A DNA stretch of 64,000 bases. It comes from Omphiscola glabra (taxonomy: Eukaryota > Mollusca > Gastropoda > Lymnaeidae). The notes under the pieces were generated by a model. The model saw only the letters and a program-made list of their open reading frames with translations, was not told the origin of the DNA and ran no database searches. The position numbers were made by a program, and so were the translations under genes. Of the stretch, positions 1 through 11,324 are shown one piece after another; positions within the stretch are counted from its first letter, which is position 1, and each line of letters begins with the position of its first letter. Location of the stretch: the NCBI GenBank assembly GCA_964017045.1, contig OZ024808.1, forward strand, positions 27,792,995 through 27,856,994, in the 5' to 3' direction.

Positions 1-1709
1 GTCTCATCTTTTCATTATTCGATGAAATGGTTTGCATTTGAACTTCAAAGTTGTATGTAAATATATAGACCTAGCAGCCATTCCAAAACATATAATTAAA
101 TTACAAAACTGTTCCATCAGCCCTATTTTCATAGATTTAGCTCAGTTAGGCAATCTTATGAATGCAATATCTGAATTAGTAGCCTTGACTAAAAATAGTA
201 ATATGGTTAAGCCTAATAATTGAAAAACTTTACCAGCTGACTTCTGAGTCTCGACACTTTTCCCCTTGTATAGAGTGTTGATGTCTATACTCTTGTATTT
301 ACTTTTATTCTTCTCCCCTTTACTGCCAATCCCCGAAATAGTGGACATTTTGCCGAAGCTCAAACATTGAAGGTTTTATCATAGACCCTCTGAACGAACC
401 GCAAGTATCTGTAAAAGAAAAAAAAAAAGACATATATTTCATTTTTTGAGACAAGCATTTAGGGATTGCTTATTTAATTGATTCTATTTGTCATTTTTTT
501 GTGTAAACTATGTAAAATGCATAGGTTTTATTTTTGAGTAGTCCATAATGACTCCCCTCCCCAGAAAATTATGGTGAAATGATTAAGTACTGTAGTATAA
601 AAAAATATATATAAATTATCAACGTAAAGTATAATAGAGCAAATTTTAATTTATAAAATGAAACCAAATTCAAAATTTATATTAGTATTTGAGCTATGAT
701 TTTTCATAGAGTTTGTGGCTTTGGCTAAAATGCAGTTCGCAACATGGCCCGATAATGCCCTCCACTGTAAATAGGTCATGGAGGTTCCCTGGTCAACCAC
801 ACGCTATAGTTTCAAAATCAAGCTCTGTGTTTATTTCATAGTGTTTTTCTCTCTTCTTATTCTGTAATTTTTGTATTTCCACTCCAGAATTTTTTTATAT
901 TATTGTATTGAAATGGGGGAGGGGTCTCCTCTCACCAGAAATTGTGTTGAAATGTCCTGTTAAATTGTGATATTATAGAAATGAATAGCATACGGGTACT
1001 TTCAACCAATTAAAAAATAACACTTTTAATCATGCGCACTTCTTTATTCTTTTTTTCTGGTGTTCACCTCGAGGTATAGGCAAGGATGAGTTTCTCTTTT
1101 TATTTCTTTTGAACCTTGTAAGTCGAATTTTAATAAAAACAGAAGGGAAATTTTAATTTTTGTATTTAACTGTATGGATTGTCAGATTATATTCCCGAAA
1201 GTTTCGACTAAATACATCCTTAGCATTTTACGACATAGTCCAAATATGTCCAGGCGTATAGTGACACGCCTCGCTCATTGTAATGTTAAAATAGCAAAGA
1301 AATATTGCATCACTCGAGAATTTTGGCGATTGCATGATCTGAATTTAAAAACCGGACGTTTTTATCTTGTTTCAGGTTCTATTTGCCCTTTAGTACTGTG
1401 CGTCTATATCTAGCATGTATTCGTCCAAAAATCTCGATTTTTTTGTCATTATTTTTCACTGTTAATGTTATATTTTTATTAAACCTTATTAATTTATTGA
1501 TACATGTATCTTAAACTCATTAATATTAATTTATATTTAGCAGCTTTGAAAAATATTTTTAAAATAATTGCAAAACGGAGTTACTTCCCTTTCTCTGGAA
1601 TATATATTAAGTATGGAAGCTGCACTGCCCTCAGGATTGAGTTAAGGCGAATAATGCTCAGTGAAGAAAGGGAAAGTTATCAATCACATTGTTCAGGTCT
1701 AATCCTTGG

Positions 1710-1799
1710 TCCAGTGTTGGGATTCCCTAAAGCGACTTGACTGCACATAGGGTGACACCTCTTGGCAAAACTTATGCCATTAACTGAACATTTACTGAG
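1710..1799 (+). repeat. dispersed repeat, copy 1
   Basis: Shares GTTGGGATTCCC, then AGGGTGAC, CTTGGCAAAAC and a final TTTACTG in the same order with 2201-2305. The two copies are diverged and differ by a short insertion, so they look like old members of an interspersed family. Confidence 0.5.
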
Positions 1800-2200
1800 T
1801 TTGTTTGAACCCTTTTTACTATGGCCTTCTCTCCACATTCTGTCTGTACCAAAAGTCTGCCGTTTGCGCCATAACTTTCGTTTTAATGGTAATATTAACA
1901 TTTATTTTCAGGATATATGCTAATTTTAAAAAGTAATTTTAACAATGTTATGCAATTAATTATAAATTGTAACTAACTATGCACAATGTACACCAATGAC
2001 AAATTTTGTAGCAGTCTCCAAAGTTTTAGATTACGGGTTTATTGATTTTCAACTAATCAAAGGCAGCACTTTGAATTTTAATAAAAAATTAATGTAAAAT
2101 TTCTTTTAATATATTTCTTATTAACTTAAATGGTATCGATCGCCAGATATAGTTTAGTTATCAAACATATTTAGATCCAAGAATCGGTAGATTCCCTTCA

Positions 2201-2305
2201 AGTCCATTGTTGGGATTCCCCAAGCTCAAAATGACATCACTACGCTTAGACTTAGGGTGACCCAACTCTTGGCAAAACCCATACTGCTAACCCAAAATTT
2301 ACTGG
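2201..2305 (+). repeat. dispersed repeat, copy 2
   Basis: Second copy of the family seen at 1710-1799, same orientation, with about 15 extra bases between the TTGGGATTCCC and AGGGTGACC blocks. The family was not identified. Confidence 0.5.
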
Positions 2306-3289
2306 CATGGGCCTATAGTTAATATTAAGAAACTATGGTTCTTATTTAGCCATTTTAAGGCTATGTCTAATTAAAGAAAAATCAATTTAGAACAATTAGC
2401 CAAAATTCTCTAAATATTAGGCAACTATGTTATATAGTAGTCATTGTAATAGACAGACTACATATTAAATTTAAATGCATGGTAAAATTAAACGTAGGCC
2501 TACAAGTCCAGACATTGCAAAGACTTAATACAAACTTGAAATTTTAATAAACTTAGGCTTAGGGAAAATCATAAATACATTTGGCCTCAGTTGTTGTATT
2601 ACTTTTAACTGATGTCACTAATAATAGACTAGTAAAACTAACAGTCCAGTATTAACTTATTAACATGCCTCAGTGACCAAACTGTTAAAAACTTAAGGGC
2701 CCAGGCTTTAAACTTTACAAACAATTTATAATACAATACTGTAAGAGTAACTCAGTAACATAGGTTTCTTCATACATAAGTCATAGAATTGTGGTACAAA
2801 TGAAACAGGTTAGTCTAAGACTAAGGGTGGCTAAGACTAATGAGTAGGCTAAGTAAGGGGTGGTCTTGATCTTGGCCTCCTTGAGTTTTTTTGCTGTAAT
2901 AATAGGTTTAATAGCAGTAACTAAGGTAAATAACTGCATATACACTTCACATTTTATAATTAATTGTGAAATAAAAGTATTTGATACATGTATCGTTTGC
3001 AGACACAAAGTTTCTAGTTCCCTCCAAGTAGGCGATGCGCTTGCGGCTACTTGTCAGACAAATCGCCAATCGGAATGTGGAAAGTCGACAACTACAGTCA
3101 GGATAACCGATATCAGTCTAGACGTTTATGCGAGATTTTGCAAATACCTTTTATCAATGTGAATTTTTAAAATTGGAGAAATGTTCACTAAGATATAAAA
3201 AATAATGCACTTCTTGAGAAAAGCTATTTTTTTTACAATTGTATTATTTTATTTGCGGGTCATTCCTTTAGTCCCAGCTCAAAAATTCA

Positions 3290-3600
3290 ATCGCAGAACA
3301 AAGATCGACTACCCTTGACAGGGTTAAAAAATTTGAAGGCAATAAAGTATAATGATATACTTACGCAGGCCCGTTCTCGTGGGTAAAAAATTTTTCCAAC
3401 AAAATGATAGTGGAAAATTAAATAAATATAGACCGATGGCTATGATTTTTACAGATTATAAATGGCTTTCTGCCCTATCTCAGTGCTACCAAAATGGCGA
3501 GCACAATAAATGAATATGCAAATGAGCTTTTGGTGACGTCGTTTCCCAGACTCCTTTGCGCGAGATCGTTACAAAGAAAAGTATGTAGGATTTAGGAATT
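3290..3600. promoter_or_regulatory. possible promoter / first-exon region
   Basis: This stretch is less AT-rich than its surroundings. It contains an octamer ATGCAAAT at 3516-3523 and a CRE-like TGACGTC at 3534-3540. A good-context ATGGCG at 3494 opens a short frame that runs into a GTATGT donor-like site near 3580. On the minus strand a GTAAGTAT donor-like string lies near 3360. This could be a first exon or a bidirectional promoter, but no protein family is recognisable and the short frame does not join the SMYD3-like gene in phase. Confidence 0.2.
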
Positions 3601-3959
3601 GACTATAATATAGGTCTACCATTTGACTTGTATTAAAATAATTTTAATTATAAAATAAATAGCAATTCTATACCTAGGTAGCATACTCATTTATTTTTAT
3701 TTGGCTATTAACAATTAGGAATTTGTCTGATGTTGACTTAATTTATTTACTTTAAATGCAGAAAATATGGCAATAGACGGACTGGAACAATAAAAAAAGT
3801 GTGGGGTGAGATTTAACTAGTTCTTACTTATATATAGTCTATAATAAAAGGAGCTAACGTAATAAAGTTAATAATTATGCTGGAACTGACCAAGTTAGCA
3901 TTCTGACGCCGGGCGCTCGCGAAGAGCATCAGCCCTTTCCACCGGCCTTGCAACCGTTT

Positions 3960-4187
3960 AGTGTGGAAGCCATAGTTATGCCAATTCCAAAAGATGGGAA
4001 ACCAGGCCATTTACCGAAGAACTATCCCCCGATTTCACTGACATCGTGTATAGAGAAAGTAGCCGAACGCATGGTAAAAGGAAGACTCTACTGGTTTCTA
4101 CTTTTAGAAAGAAATAAGTGACTACCAACGACGCAAGGTGGCTTCCGCAAGGGTCGCCAACTCATGGATCAGGTGATCCGTCTAGTC
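3960..4187 (+). pseudogene. LINE reverse transcriptase fragment, part 1
   Basis: The translation shows the early fingers/palm blocks of a non-LTR reverse transcriptase: IVMPIPKDGKPGH, then KNYPPISLTSCIEK (usually NYRPISLTS), then a GFRKGR block. An internal stop separates the last two blocks, so this is a dead copy. The frame is cut at 4187 by a hAT element and resumes at 5735. Jockey/I-like or CR1-like affinity is likely, but the clade cannot be fixed by eye. Confidence 0.75.
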
Positions 4188-4495
4188 CAGGAGTCACCAA
4201 ACTGTTTTCACGGCGGGCCGGATAACGGGGAAAAAATGATGAGTGCGGGCCGAATAATCATTCTGTATAATACGTGAAAGCCAAAATGAAAGCTCTGGGG
4301 AAAAAAGGCGAGAAACTAAATTTAGTATTCCATGTTAATCATGGGGTGAGTGGCGTGCAATGCAAAAATACAAAGACAACAAACATATTTATTTACTAAA
4401 AAAAGTTAGCAAAGAAGGCGACGTTAACAAAAAGATAGTTACATCAGACCTAGTGTGCACATATTCGAATCTCACAAACTAATCAGCGAAAATGG

Positions 4496-4841
4496 CTAGT
4501 GAGATTTGTGAAACTGACGTTTGGCTTTCAAGGTATCATCACTGTTTGGTTGGGAATTGTTGCATCCAATCAAAAGAATTGTTTTCAAATGGTGATCAAT
4601 CCCTCTCGTTCGATGTGTTGACTTCACATATTTTATTTTTGAAAATGTTTGCTCACAGACATAAGTTGTTCCATGCATGCCGCAAAATTATCTGAACGTC
4701 CAAATTGACACCACAAATAAACACGAGAAGTTGTGAGAGATGAGTAGACTCATCCAGTGCCAGAGAATACCACATCAAGGTTCTAGCTTTCTCGCGTATC
4801 TGTAGCACTGTGTTCTCTCCAAATTCTTCTGTTCTCCGCAC
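4496..4841 (-). pseudogene. hAT transposase relics (middle and dimerisation regions)
   Basis: Two open minus-strand stretches resemble the large family of hAT transposases related to ZBED/GTF2IRD2-like proteins. The first (4841 down to about 4707) contains LALDESTHLSQLLVF, like the LALDEST block around a catalytic aspartate. The second (4678 to 4496) contains YVCEQTFSKIKYVKS and QFHKSH, like the C-terminal dimerisation domain. The sequence normally lying between them is deleted and the frame is broken. Confidence 0.75.
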
Positions 4842-5386
4842 AACTGAACTTGCCGAAGGGCTGTTAGTTCCAACCGCGGCGACAATGATTTTTTAATGTC
4901 CACGTATGTTTCCAGCACTCTTCTTTCTTTCACCTATTCACTACCCAATTTGCGGTATATATAGTTATCAGACTATAATATATTATAGCGTGATTATGCT
5001 AAATGGAAATTGAATCTTCTTTATCTATTTTTGTTGTTGAAAACCAGCTTTTCATAAAAACAACAACCTCAGGTTACTTGGTAGTTTGTTAGGGTTTTTA
5101 AAATGGTGTCATCATTTGTTAATTAATTCGTATTTAAATACAACTTGTTTTATGCTGATCCGAGTTCGAGTTTGAACCACGTTACATTTCACCAGTAACT
5201 TTATTTTTACCAGTGACAGTTTCTACTGGTTTCTACCGCAGATTGTATTATAAACTTTGGTTATCTACTTTAAGTATATAGTTTACTTTTTTGGTGACAG
5301 CTTAAATCGATCCCACAAGGCACTGCGATGCGAGTAGTTATTGTATTCATTGTATACATAATTTATTTTGATCTACTATTACGATA

Positions 5387-5486
5387 CCGTATTGTATGAT
5401 TTTGAGACGACATTGTACGATTTTGAGACGATATTGTACGATTTTGAGACGATATTGTACGATTTTGAGACGATGTTGTACGATTT
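5387..5486. repeat. 21-bp tandem repeat inside the hAT element
   Basis: Nearly five copies of a 21-bp unit containing TGTACGATTTTGAGACGATA. It lies wholly inside the hAT element. Confidence 0.8.
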
Positions 5487-5726
5487 TAGGAGTTCGAGGG
5501 TGAACAGTTATGTAATAAACAAAGAAATCTCGATACAATAATTTAAAAGTAAAAATGGCAAATTAAGGCGCATAGCAGCCAGGAGGTCTCCGCACGTGTG
5601 AAGATCTCCTAGTAAGTATTCTAAACAAAATATTGAAATTTAAATTGTATCACAACATCTCGTGTTCCATAAGTTTTATCAAGCAAGTTCAAGTGCCGTC
5701 TGCGGGCCGTAGTTTGGTGACCCTTG

Positions 5727-5965
5727 GTCTAGTTCAATCCATGACAAACGAACTCCAAATGAAAAATCACGCGGTTGCCGTGTTCTTCGAACTCAAGCAG
5801 GCGTACGACCGGGTAAGGCGTACGGGCCTCATGTATAAGTTCCAGAAACTGGAGATTTCTGGAAAAATGTCCGCATGGGTAGAGGAATTCTTGAATAACA
5901 GAACTATTGCCACGCCACACGGGTTATCAGTGGCCTATCTGATCAGCTTGTCATAGAGGACGGAC
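5727..5965 (+). pseudogene. LINE reverse transcriptase fragment, part 2
   Basis: Continues part 1 after the hAT insertion. It contains FFELKQAYDRV, a version of the F-D-x-x-x-A-Y-D-x-V block that carries the first catalytic aspartate; the first D is E here. A region resembling the thumb-side WVEEFLNNR block follows. The frame is interrupted again at about 5965 by a 755-bp insertion. Confidence 0.75.
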
Positions 5966-6720
5966 CCCCCCCCCCCGGGCTCTAGTCGGCATGACCGTCG
6001 CAAAAATTGCATGTCGATAAAGAGGCGTTTGCCACGAACCCCCTGAAACGTTACCCGGGGTACATGATCACCGTGTAGGGGACCTGCGCCGAAAGGCAAA
6101 GGTAACGCACGGAAACTGCGTTAGAAAGAGCACGGCTGCATGGTTTCCTACCAAATGCAGTTGAAAATAACATAGAAACAGGTCGGGACATGATTACAGT
6201 TGCCGCATGGATATGAGGCGAAGGAATGTGGCGACCCAAGCAGATGATTCCAAATATGCAGTCTTTGAGGGTACTGCTCCTAGGCAACCTCTTCTTCTCA
6301 TTTCCCAGCTGCGGTGTGAATTAGTCACGCCGCAGAAAACCACGTAAACCCTATTAGAGGGCGTCTGTAAAACACCTACGCGTCCCCCCGGTGTGGGAAG
6401 GGGGGGGGCATTAGAGACGTAAAATATATCCACCCCAGCCCAAGAAAGTCCGGCCCGGTTGCTGTGTTAAAGCAGCACCCCGGCCGGCCAGGTGTTCCTT
6501 TTCTGATGCCGCCTCACTCGCATAGTCAATCGAGTGGAAGGGTGGGTGAGGCTGTCTCAGGGGTGGAGGGCCCCCGGCATGCCGCTTCGCGGCCTGACTG
6601 GACTAGACACCACTGGGGGAGTGGTTGAATGCCGGTTGGGGGCGGCGGTGGTGTGCTGGGGAAGACTTCATGAGCTTCGGCTCGATAGTTTTTCTGATTT
6701 TCTTAAGTAGTAGTAGTGGT
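5966..6720 (+). mobile_element. 755-bp retroposed element, copy 1
   Basis: Begins with a C run then GGGCTCTAGTCGGCATG and ends CTTAAGTAGTAGTAG. A closely similar copy lies at 12267-13007 with the same ends. It interrupts the reverse transcriptase frame, with a short flanking duplication CGGAC at 5961-5965 and 6721-6725. No coding capacity is evident. A microsatellite-like 3' tail with identical 5' starts suggests a SINE-like or LINE-mobilised non-autonomous element. The family is not recognised. Confidence 0.75.
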
Positions 6721-7190
6721 CGGACTCCCGCAGCTGCACACTTTTCCTCGCTTATGTGTACGACCTGCAAGAGGAACTGGAGTCCCAGAACGTGATGTTC
6801 GCGGACGATTTAGTAATTTGGAGCTCGGGTAAGAACGTCAAACAATTGCAGAGCCGGCTGCAACACAGCCTAGACCGAATAGAAGCCTACGCGAACAGGT
6901 GGAAAATGGTCGTGAACACGGATAAGACGGTTTACTCGATATTCACGAACGGGCGGAATGCACTGTAAGTGGAAACGAAGTGAACCATCAATGGGAAAAA
7001 TCTGGAATGGGATCGGACACCAGTTTATTTGGGAGTGAAGTTGGACCAGAAGCTCCAGCTTCACAACCATATACACGAACGATGCGTCAAACCTCACAAA
7101 AATTGGGTCTGGTGAAAAGACTAGCGTGCAACGACTGTGGCGCAGACGCAAGACTACTAAGGTTCCTTTACCTTATGTATCTCTCTTTAA
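6721..7190 (+). pseudogene. LINE reverse transcriptase fragment, part 3
   Basis: Third piece of the split LINE. It contains FADDLVIW, the catalytic YADD-type motif with F for Y, followed by a region like the thumb (YANRWKMVVNTDKT). After a frameshift near 6968-7110 it has LVKRLACNDCGADAR. Only remnants beyond the palm remain and no downstream RNase H or tail is clear. Confidence 0.75.
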
Positions 7191-7199
7191 TTTGCACGA

Positions 7200-8042
7200 G
7201 TCAGTCATTTGTTTGATAAAAAGGATTAAATTTTTTTAATTAATTTCAGTCTTCCATAATGTTCACACTCCTTTGTTGTGCTATAAATGTTTACAATTTT
7301 GCATCCTACGAAAGATCTGGGCCAGTCGACTGAAAATTCTTGCTGGTTGAGTCTGAGTCATATCTAAAGGAACTGTATCACGGCCTGCACCTAGGTCAGC
7401 ATTAAAGGAAAACTCACGTCCTAAGGCAACGGTGCCGCAGGACAGGCAACTACCCTTTAGCGTTGAATATTGAGGCCTATAAAGGTCGTGAAACTAAAAT
7501 GTCAAATTTCTTTTTGAGCGCACTTTGTTGTAACGCTTGCTCTAATGTAGGCGTAAGATAACACGGCCTTACAGTTGAGTACTTACACAATTGTCAGACC
7601 CCGCGGTCCCTCACGAAGATTCAGTATCCCTTTTTAAATCAAATTTAATGTTATATCGCGCTGTCCAACCATCGTTGACAACTCAAAAAAAAACACAAAA
7701 AAAAAACACAAAATAAACCAAACGAACAAACTGAAATTTATGCTAAATCTTCACATCCTTTACGCCCAATTATTTCACTTTTAGTTTTACTGATACTCTT
7801 TTAAGTCCTTACCGACAAGTCATTTCAGGTCATATTTACCAACGTAACATGATGATATGGTTTGCTTATTGTTCTAAATAAAAATATATATCTGGTTATT
7901 TTACAGAAAAAAAAGTAGTTTCAACACGGTCAAACCACGACCTACGAGAACTCTAGTGGGTCATGGTCAAACACGCAACATTTAATTAAACAACTGGACA
8001 GGAGGCCATAAATATAATATTTATGAGTAAAAAATAATATTT
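7200..8042. other. non-coding, possible LINE 3' debris
   Basis: No domain-bearing frame is visible. A-rich runs at 7685-7715 could be old retroposon tails. Nothing else is identifiable. Confidence 0.35.
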
Positions 8043-8050
8043 ATGATCAA

Positions 8051-8214
8051 CAGTGGCGTAGCGAGCTTAACTCGCGCCCGGGGCACAATACCGTTTTAGC
8101 GCCCCCCCTATTAGAAAACCATACAATATTGTATGTAAAATATACCATTTGGCGCCCCTTTGTGAGTAGCGTCCGGGGCATGAAGCCCCCCATTGCCCCT
8201 TCGCTACGCCACTG
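8051..8214. mobile_element. 164-bp hAT-type MITE
   Basis: Starts CAGTGGCGTAGCGA and ends TCGCTACGCCACTG, a perfect 14-bp terminal inverted repeat. It is flanked by 8-bp direct repeats ATGATCAA (8043-8050) and ATGATTAA (8215-8222) with one mismatch. Length, termini and 8-bp duplication fit a non-autonomous hAT element. Confidence 0.85.
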
Positions 8215-8526
8215 ATGATTAATACTTTAAGAGCTGTAGAGGTCAACAAAAATCTCACAACGGCACAAAGCAAACGCTATCGTAAAGTCAAAGCGTCTAA
8301 ATACAGTCGTCGCGTGACTTTAATTTTAGGAGGCCCCCTGACACTTTTCGGTTTTGTGTCCCTTGCATTTAAAGTTGATAGTTCAATATTCCACATCACT
8401 TTGGGCCCCTAAAGTATCCGAGGCCTTCTGCAGACGCGTGGGTTGCTGAGCCAACGACACGAAACATGTTAGTAATGTTAGTCAGAATGCAGTGGCTTTA
8501 TCATACATAGTCATCATAGCATAGAC

Positions 8527-8745
8527 CAGTAGTTCCCAAAGTTTTGGACTCGCAGAGCCCATTTTTAGAATCAATGTCTATCGGGGAGCCCCTTTGGCCT
8601 ACAATATGTCTTGAGGGGAAGCCCCTTAGACCTACCATCCATATGCGACAGTATGTCATACAAGTTAATGGGTGGTTAGAAGTTTCTTTGAGCGATCGCG
8701 GAACCCCTTTGAAGTGTACACGGCCACGGAACGCGCGGAGCACTG
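8527..8745. mobile_element. hAT-like non-autonomous element
   Basis: Starts CAGTAGTTCCCAAAG and ends CGGAGCACTG; the outer bases are inverted complements. Internal phrases such as GGAACCCCTTTG are common in hAT MITEs. No convincing 8-bp target duplication is visible, so the borders are approximate. Confidence 0.5.
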
Positions 8746-9428
8746 GTTAGAATGTACAGGAATAGACAATGTTGATTGTTGCATGACATGTCGAAGTAGG
8801 TCATAATATTTTATGTTAAAAATCAGCATTACGACTAAAATCTTAGAAGTTAAAGCACGATTTTATTTATAACATACACAAAAGTCTTTAGGGTTAGGTT
8901 AGGCCTGAATTTTAAAAAAAGTAAATGCAATTACGCAGTTACTTTCAACTTTCAATACATAGTATGAGTATGAGCATAGGCAATAAACAGGCATTGCATA
9001 AGGCTAAGCTTTTTAATTTTTCGGGAAGTACATGATCATCATAACATTTTTAAAAATTTATGGAGTATTCTTTAGAAAATTTTGAATTTCATCCCATAGC
9101 TTATTATGTCATATTGATATGGGGTTAAGTAATGGTTTAGGAACATAAAAATAATATTGTAAAATAAATTTACATTACAACACAACATGCTGTGATTAGA
9201 TCATTCTGATGTGGTTGATTCAAGTCAGTTGGTGAAAATGAAAGTGCAACAAGAAAGCAGAAAGTACTTGAAACTTTGAACAGCAATAATAATTGTAAAC
9301 TGACCTGGGCTAAAAAGTACAGAAGTCAGTAAAGAGTACTGACAGTAAAGACTAAAAGAATAACATTAAATTCAACTTCAAAAACGTTAATATTATTACT
9401 AGTAATAACAAATAGTAGTTAATATTAG

Positions 9429-9670
9429 GTAAATGAAAATGTGAAGAGATAGCATCCACGTTTTTTACCATGGCCGCCAACTTGATTGCCGTGACCCGTA
9501 AAATTAAGAATAAAAATAAAACGTTTAAAAATAATGAAAAAATTTCCTAAATGTATCCCTAAACCTAACCTGAACCCTAAATCTAAACCTGACCTGAACC
9601 CTAAAACTAAAGTCACTGTGCTATCTCTTCGCATTAGCCGTGGATGCTATATCTCCGCATTAGCCGTTAA
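9429..9670. mobile_element. 242-bp MITE with 10-bp target duplication
   Basis: Near-terminal inverted repeats share AGATATAGCATCCACG-like sequence on both sides, with one or two changes. The element is bounded by perfect 10-bp direct repeats TTAATATTAG at 9419-9428 and 9671-9680. A 9-10 bp duplication points to Mutator-like transposition. The interior holds a degenerate CCTAAACCTAACC-type run (about 9557-9608). Confidence 0.75.
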
Positions 9671-9974
9671 TTAATATTAGTAAGTCACACTCACTTCACT
9701 CAATCTGCATATTGAAGTCGCTGAGCTGTGAGCACTCCAGTACCAGTTCACTCCGGGAGTCCACAGCTACAGTGCAGCTTGCCTACATGCTGAGGTCAGC
9801 AGTGACACAACAAATATCAATCTCAGCAATTTTATTTTATATGCCTAAATACTTCTTCTAAAATATTGTTATATGCCTTAAGGGAAGGATTGTCATAAGT
9901 TATTGACTTAAGACACTTAAGTACTGGTATAACTAGGCCTATATTTAAAATTTTTGACATTGACTATATAATAA

Positions 9975-10066
9975 TAGGGCTTAATCAGGTGCAATTTTTT
10001 TACACTGGGACTGGGAATTTTGAGAAATTACCAGGTGGGTCCAAGAGTTACAAAAAGAGAGGTAAC
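9975..10066. repeat. inverted repeat arm, left
   Basis: Begins AGGGCTTAATCAGGTGCA. Its reverse complement matches two tandem right-hand arms at about 11325-11400 and 11440-11515, each ending in TAAGCCCTA. The arrangement suggests a ~1.5-kb foldback or DNA transposon with long imperfect terminal repeats. No clean target duplication was found. Confidence 0.55.
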
Positions 10067-10549
10067 TTCTCAGTTTCTATAATTTGTAATGAAATCTACT
10101 GACTACTGCCCTGTCATAGTGAGGGTGCATTTCTTCTTCAACCGTTTGTGTCAAGAAATAACTGACTGATAGGAACAGGCAGTTGCCGGATCCTGGAGTA
10201 ATGAAAACCCATAGTCATAGACTGAGAAGATACTGTTGTTCATTTTATAACAAAAACCTACTTACGAAACAACAGTTCCAGTCTAACAACAATAGCAAAC
10301 TATTTACCTGAGTTCTAACATCACGCATGACATCTGTTTTTCACTCAGTACTATTAATATAAAACATGTGTAGTTGGGGGGATGGTGGTTTTGAAAAGGA
10401 AGCAGGACACACCAGAAGCGAAATATATATAAGAGATGGGCATATGCCCATTATATATATATATTAGTCTTGTGATGAGAAGAACTTAATTAATAACTAA
10501 TTAACTTTGAATATAACTATAACAATAAATAATCAATAATAAGTAGGCT

Positions 10550-10897
10550 GCCTATGGCTATGCAGATGCTTATGCCTATAGTGCTTGCTTACTGTGCCCC
10601 CAAACAATGGAATTCTCTTCCACTACACATCAGAAATATATCAACCATCACAGCCTTCAAAACTGCACTCAAAACACACCTCTTTAAACTTTACTATCCT
10701 GACTGATTCCCCCTCTGAAAGTTAAATGATGCTGCTGAGTGCCGTCCATGGCTTCACATGTAAATTGTTATGGAATGGTTGGTTTTTAATTTATATTTTT
10801 TAAGTTCATTTTAATTTGCATGTACAGCGTGGTGAGCCCAGCCCTAGGCTGGGGTACCACGCTATAGAAAACTACCCATAATAATAATAATAATATT
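10550..10897 (+). mobile_element. 5'-truncated LINE 3' end (CR1/L2-like)
   Basis: A frame ending in TGA at 10704-10706 reads APKQWNSLPLHIR, then AFKTALKTHLFKLY, the hallmark C-terminus of CR1/L2-type ORF2 proteins. About 190 bp of 3' UTR follows and ends in an (ATA)n tail. Only the extreme 3' end was inserted, as usual for 5'-truncated LINEs. Confidence 0.8.
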
Positions 10898-11104
10898 ACT
10901 ATACTCATTAATCTCTAATATATCTTGCTTCAGGTGTGGCTGCTTCCCTTTCACAACCCTCCCCTACTCAATATGTTTTATATTAATAGTACTGAGTAAA
11001 AATTTAAAAAAGCTGTCAAGCATTTAGCGTCACGCGTGACGATTAGGCTCAGGTAAAAAGGTTGAAGTTTTTCCAAGGTGACTATTATATTAATCAATAA
11101 AGAG

Positions 11105-11300
11105 CCATGGGTATGGTGTAGTGTTTGCAGGTTTATTGTTTAAATGCCGGCAGGTAGAGTGTAAGACTGCCTGTGGTCGTATTGTTAAAGGCCAGCAAGT
11201 AGGATGTAGGACTTTCTGTTGGACTATTTGTTTCAAGGTTGGCAGGTAGGGTGTAGGATTGTCTGTAGCACTATTGTTTAAAGGCCGGCAAATATTATAG
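11105..11300. repeat. ~52-bp degenerate tandem repeat
   Basis: About four diverged copies containing GGCAGGTAG and GTGTAGGA blocks followed by ATTGTTTAAAGGCC. It lies inside the region bounded by the 9975/11515 inverted repeats. Confidence 0.6.
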
Positions 11301-11324
11301 AAAAGGAGGCTGTTCACTCTATTT

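Larger units (their letters stand above)
1..3280. other. AT-rich non-coding stretch
   Basis: No reading frame here shows a recognisable domain or codon-like pattern; all open frames are short and AT-rich. The only structure I see is a pair of related dispersed repeat copies near 1.71 and 2.20 kb, listed separately. Confidence 0.5.
4188..5726 (-). mobile_element. hAT DNA transposon, internally deleted
   Basis: The termini are imperfect inverted repeats (CAGGAGTCACCAAACT on the left, CAAGGGTCACCAAACT as read from the right). They are flanked by an 8-bp target duplication GTCTAGTC (4180-4187) / GTCTAGTT (5727-5734) with one mismatch. Removing the element and one duplication makes the interrupted reverse transcriptase frame continuous. 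Inside are two minus-strand relics of hAT transposase, a 21-bp tandem repeat and otherwise AT-rich sequence. Most of the transposase is missing, so the copy is non-autonomous. Confidence 0.85.

Noticed and set aside
3355..3400. U1 snRNA-like 5' end (ATACTTAC)
   Set aside because: The following bases do not match U1 stem I and no Sm site follows; the string is better read as a minus-strand donor-like sequence.
3494..3582. Short ATGGCG frame as the missing first exon of the SMYD3-like gene
   Set aside because: It ends in phase 0, whereas the next SMYD3-like exon needs a two-base split codon, and it has no SET or MYND sequence.
9557..9610. Telomere-like CCTAAACC run
   Set aside because: Degenerate, short and wholly inside a MITE; not a (TTAGGG)n tract.
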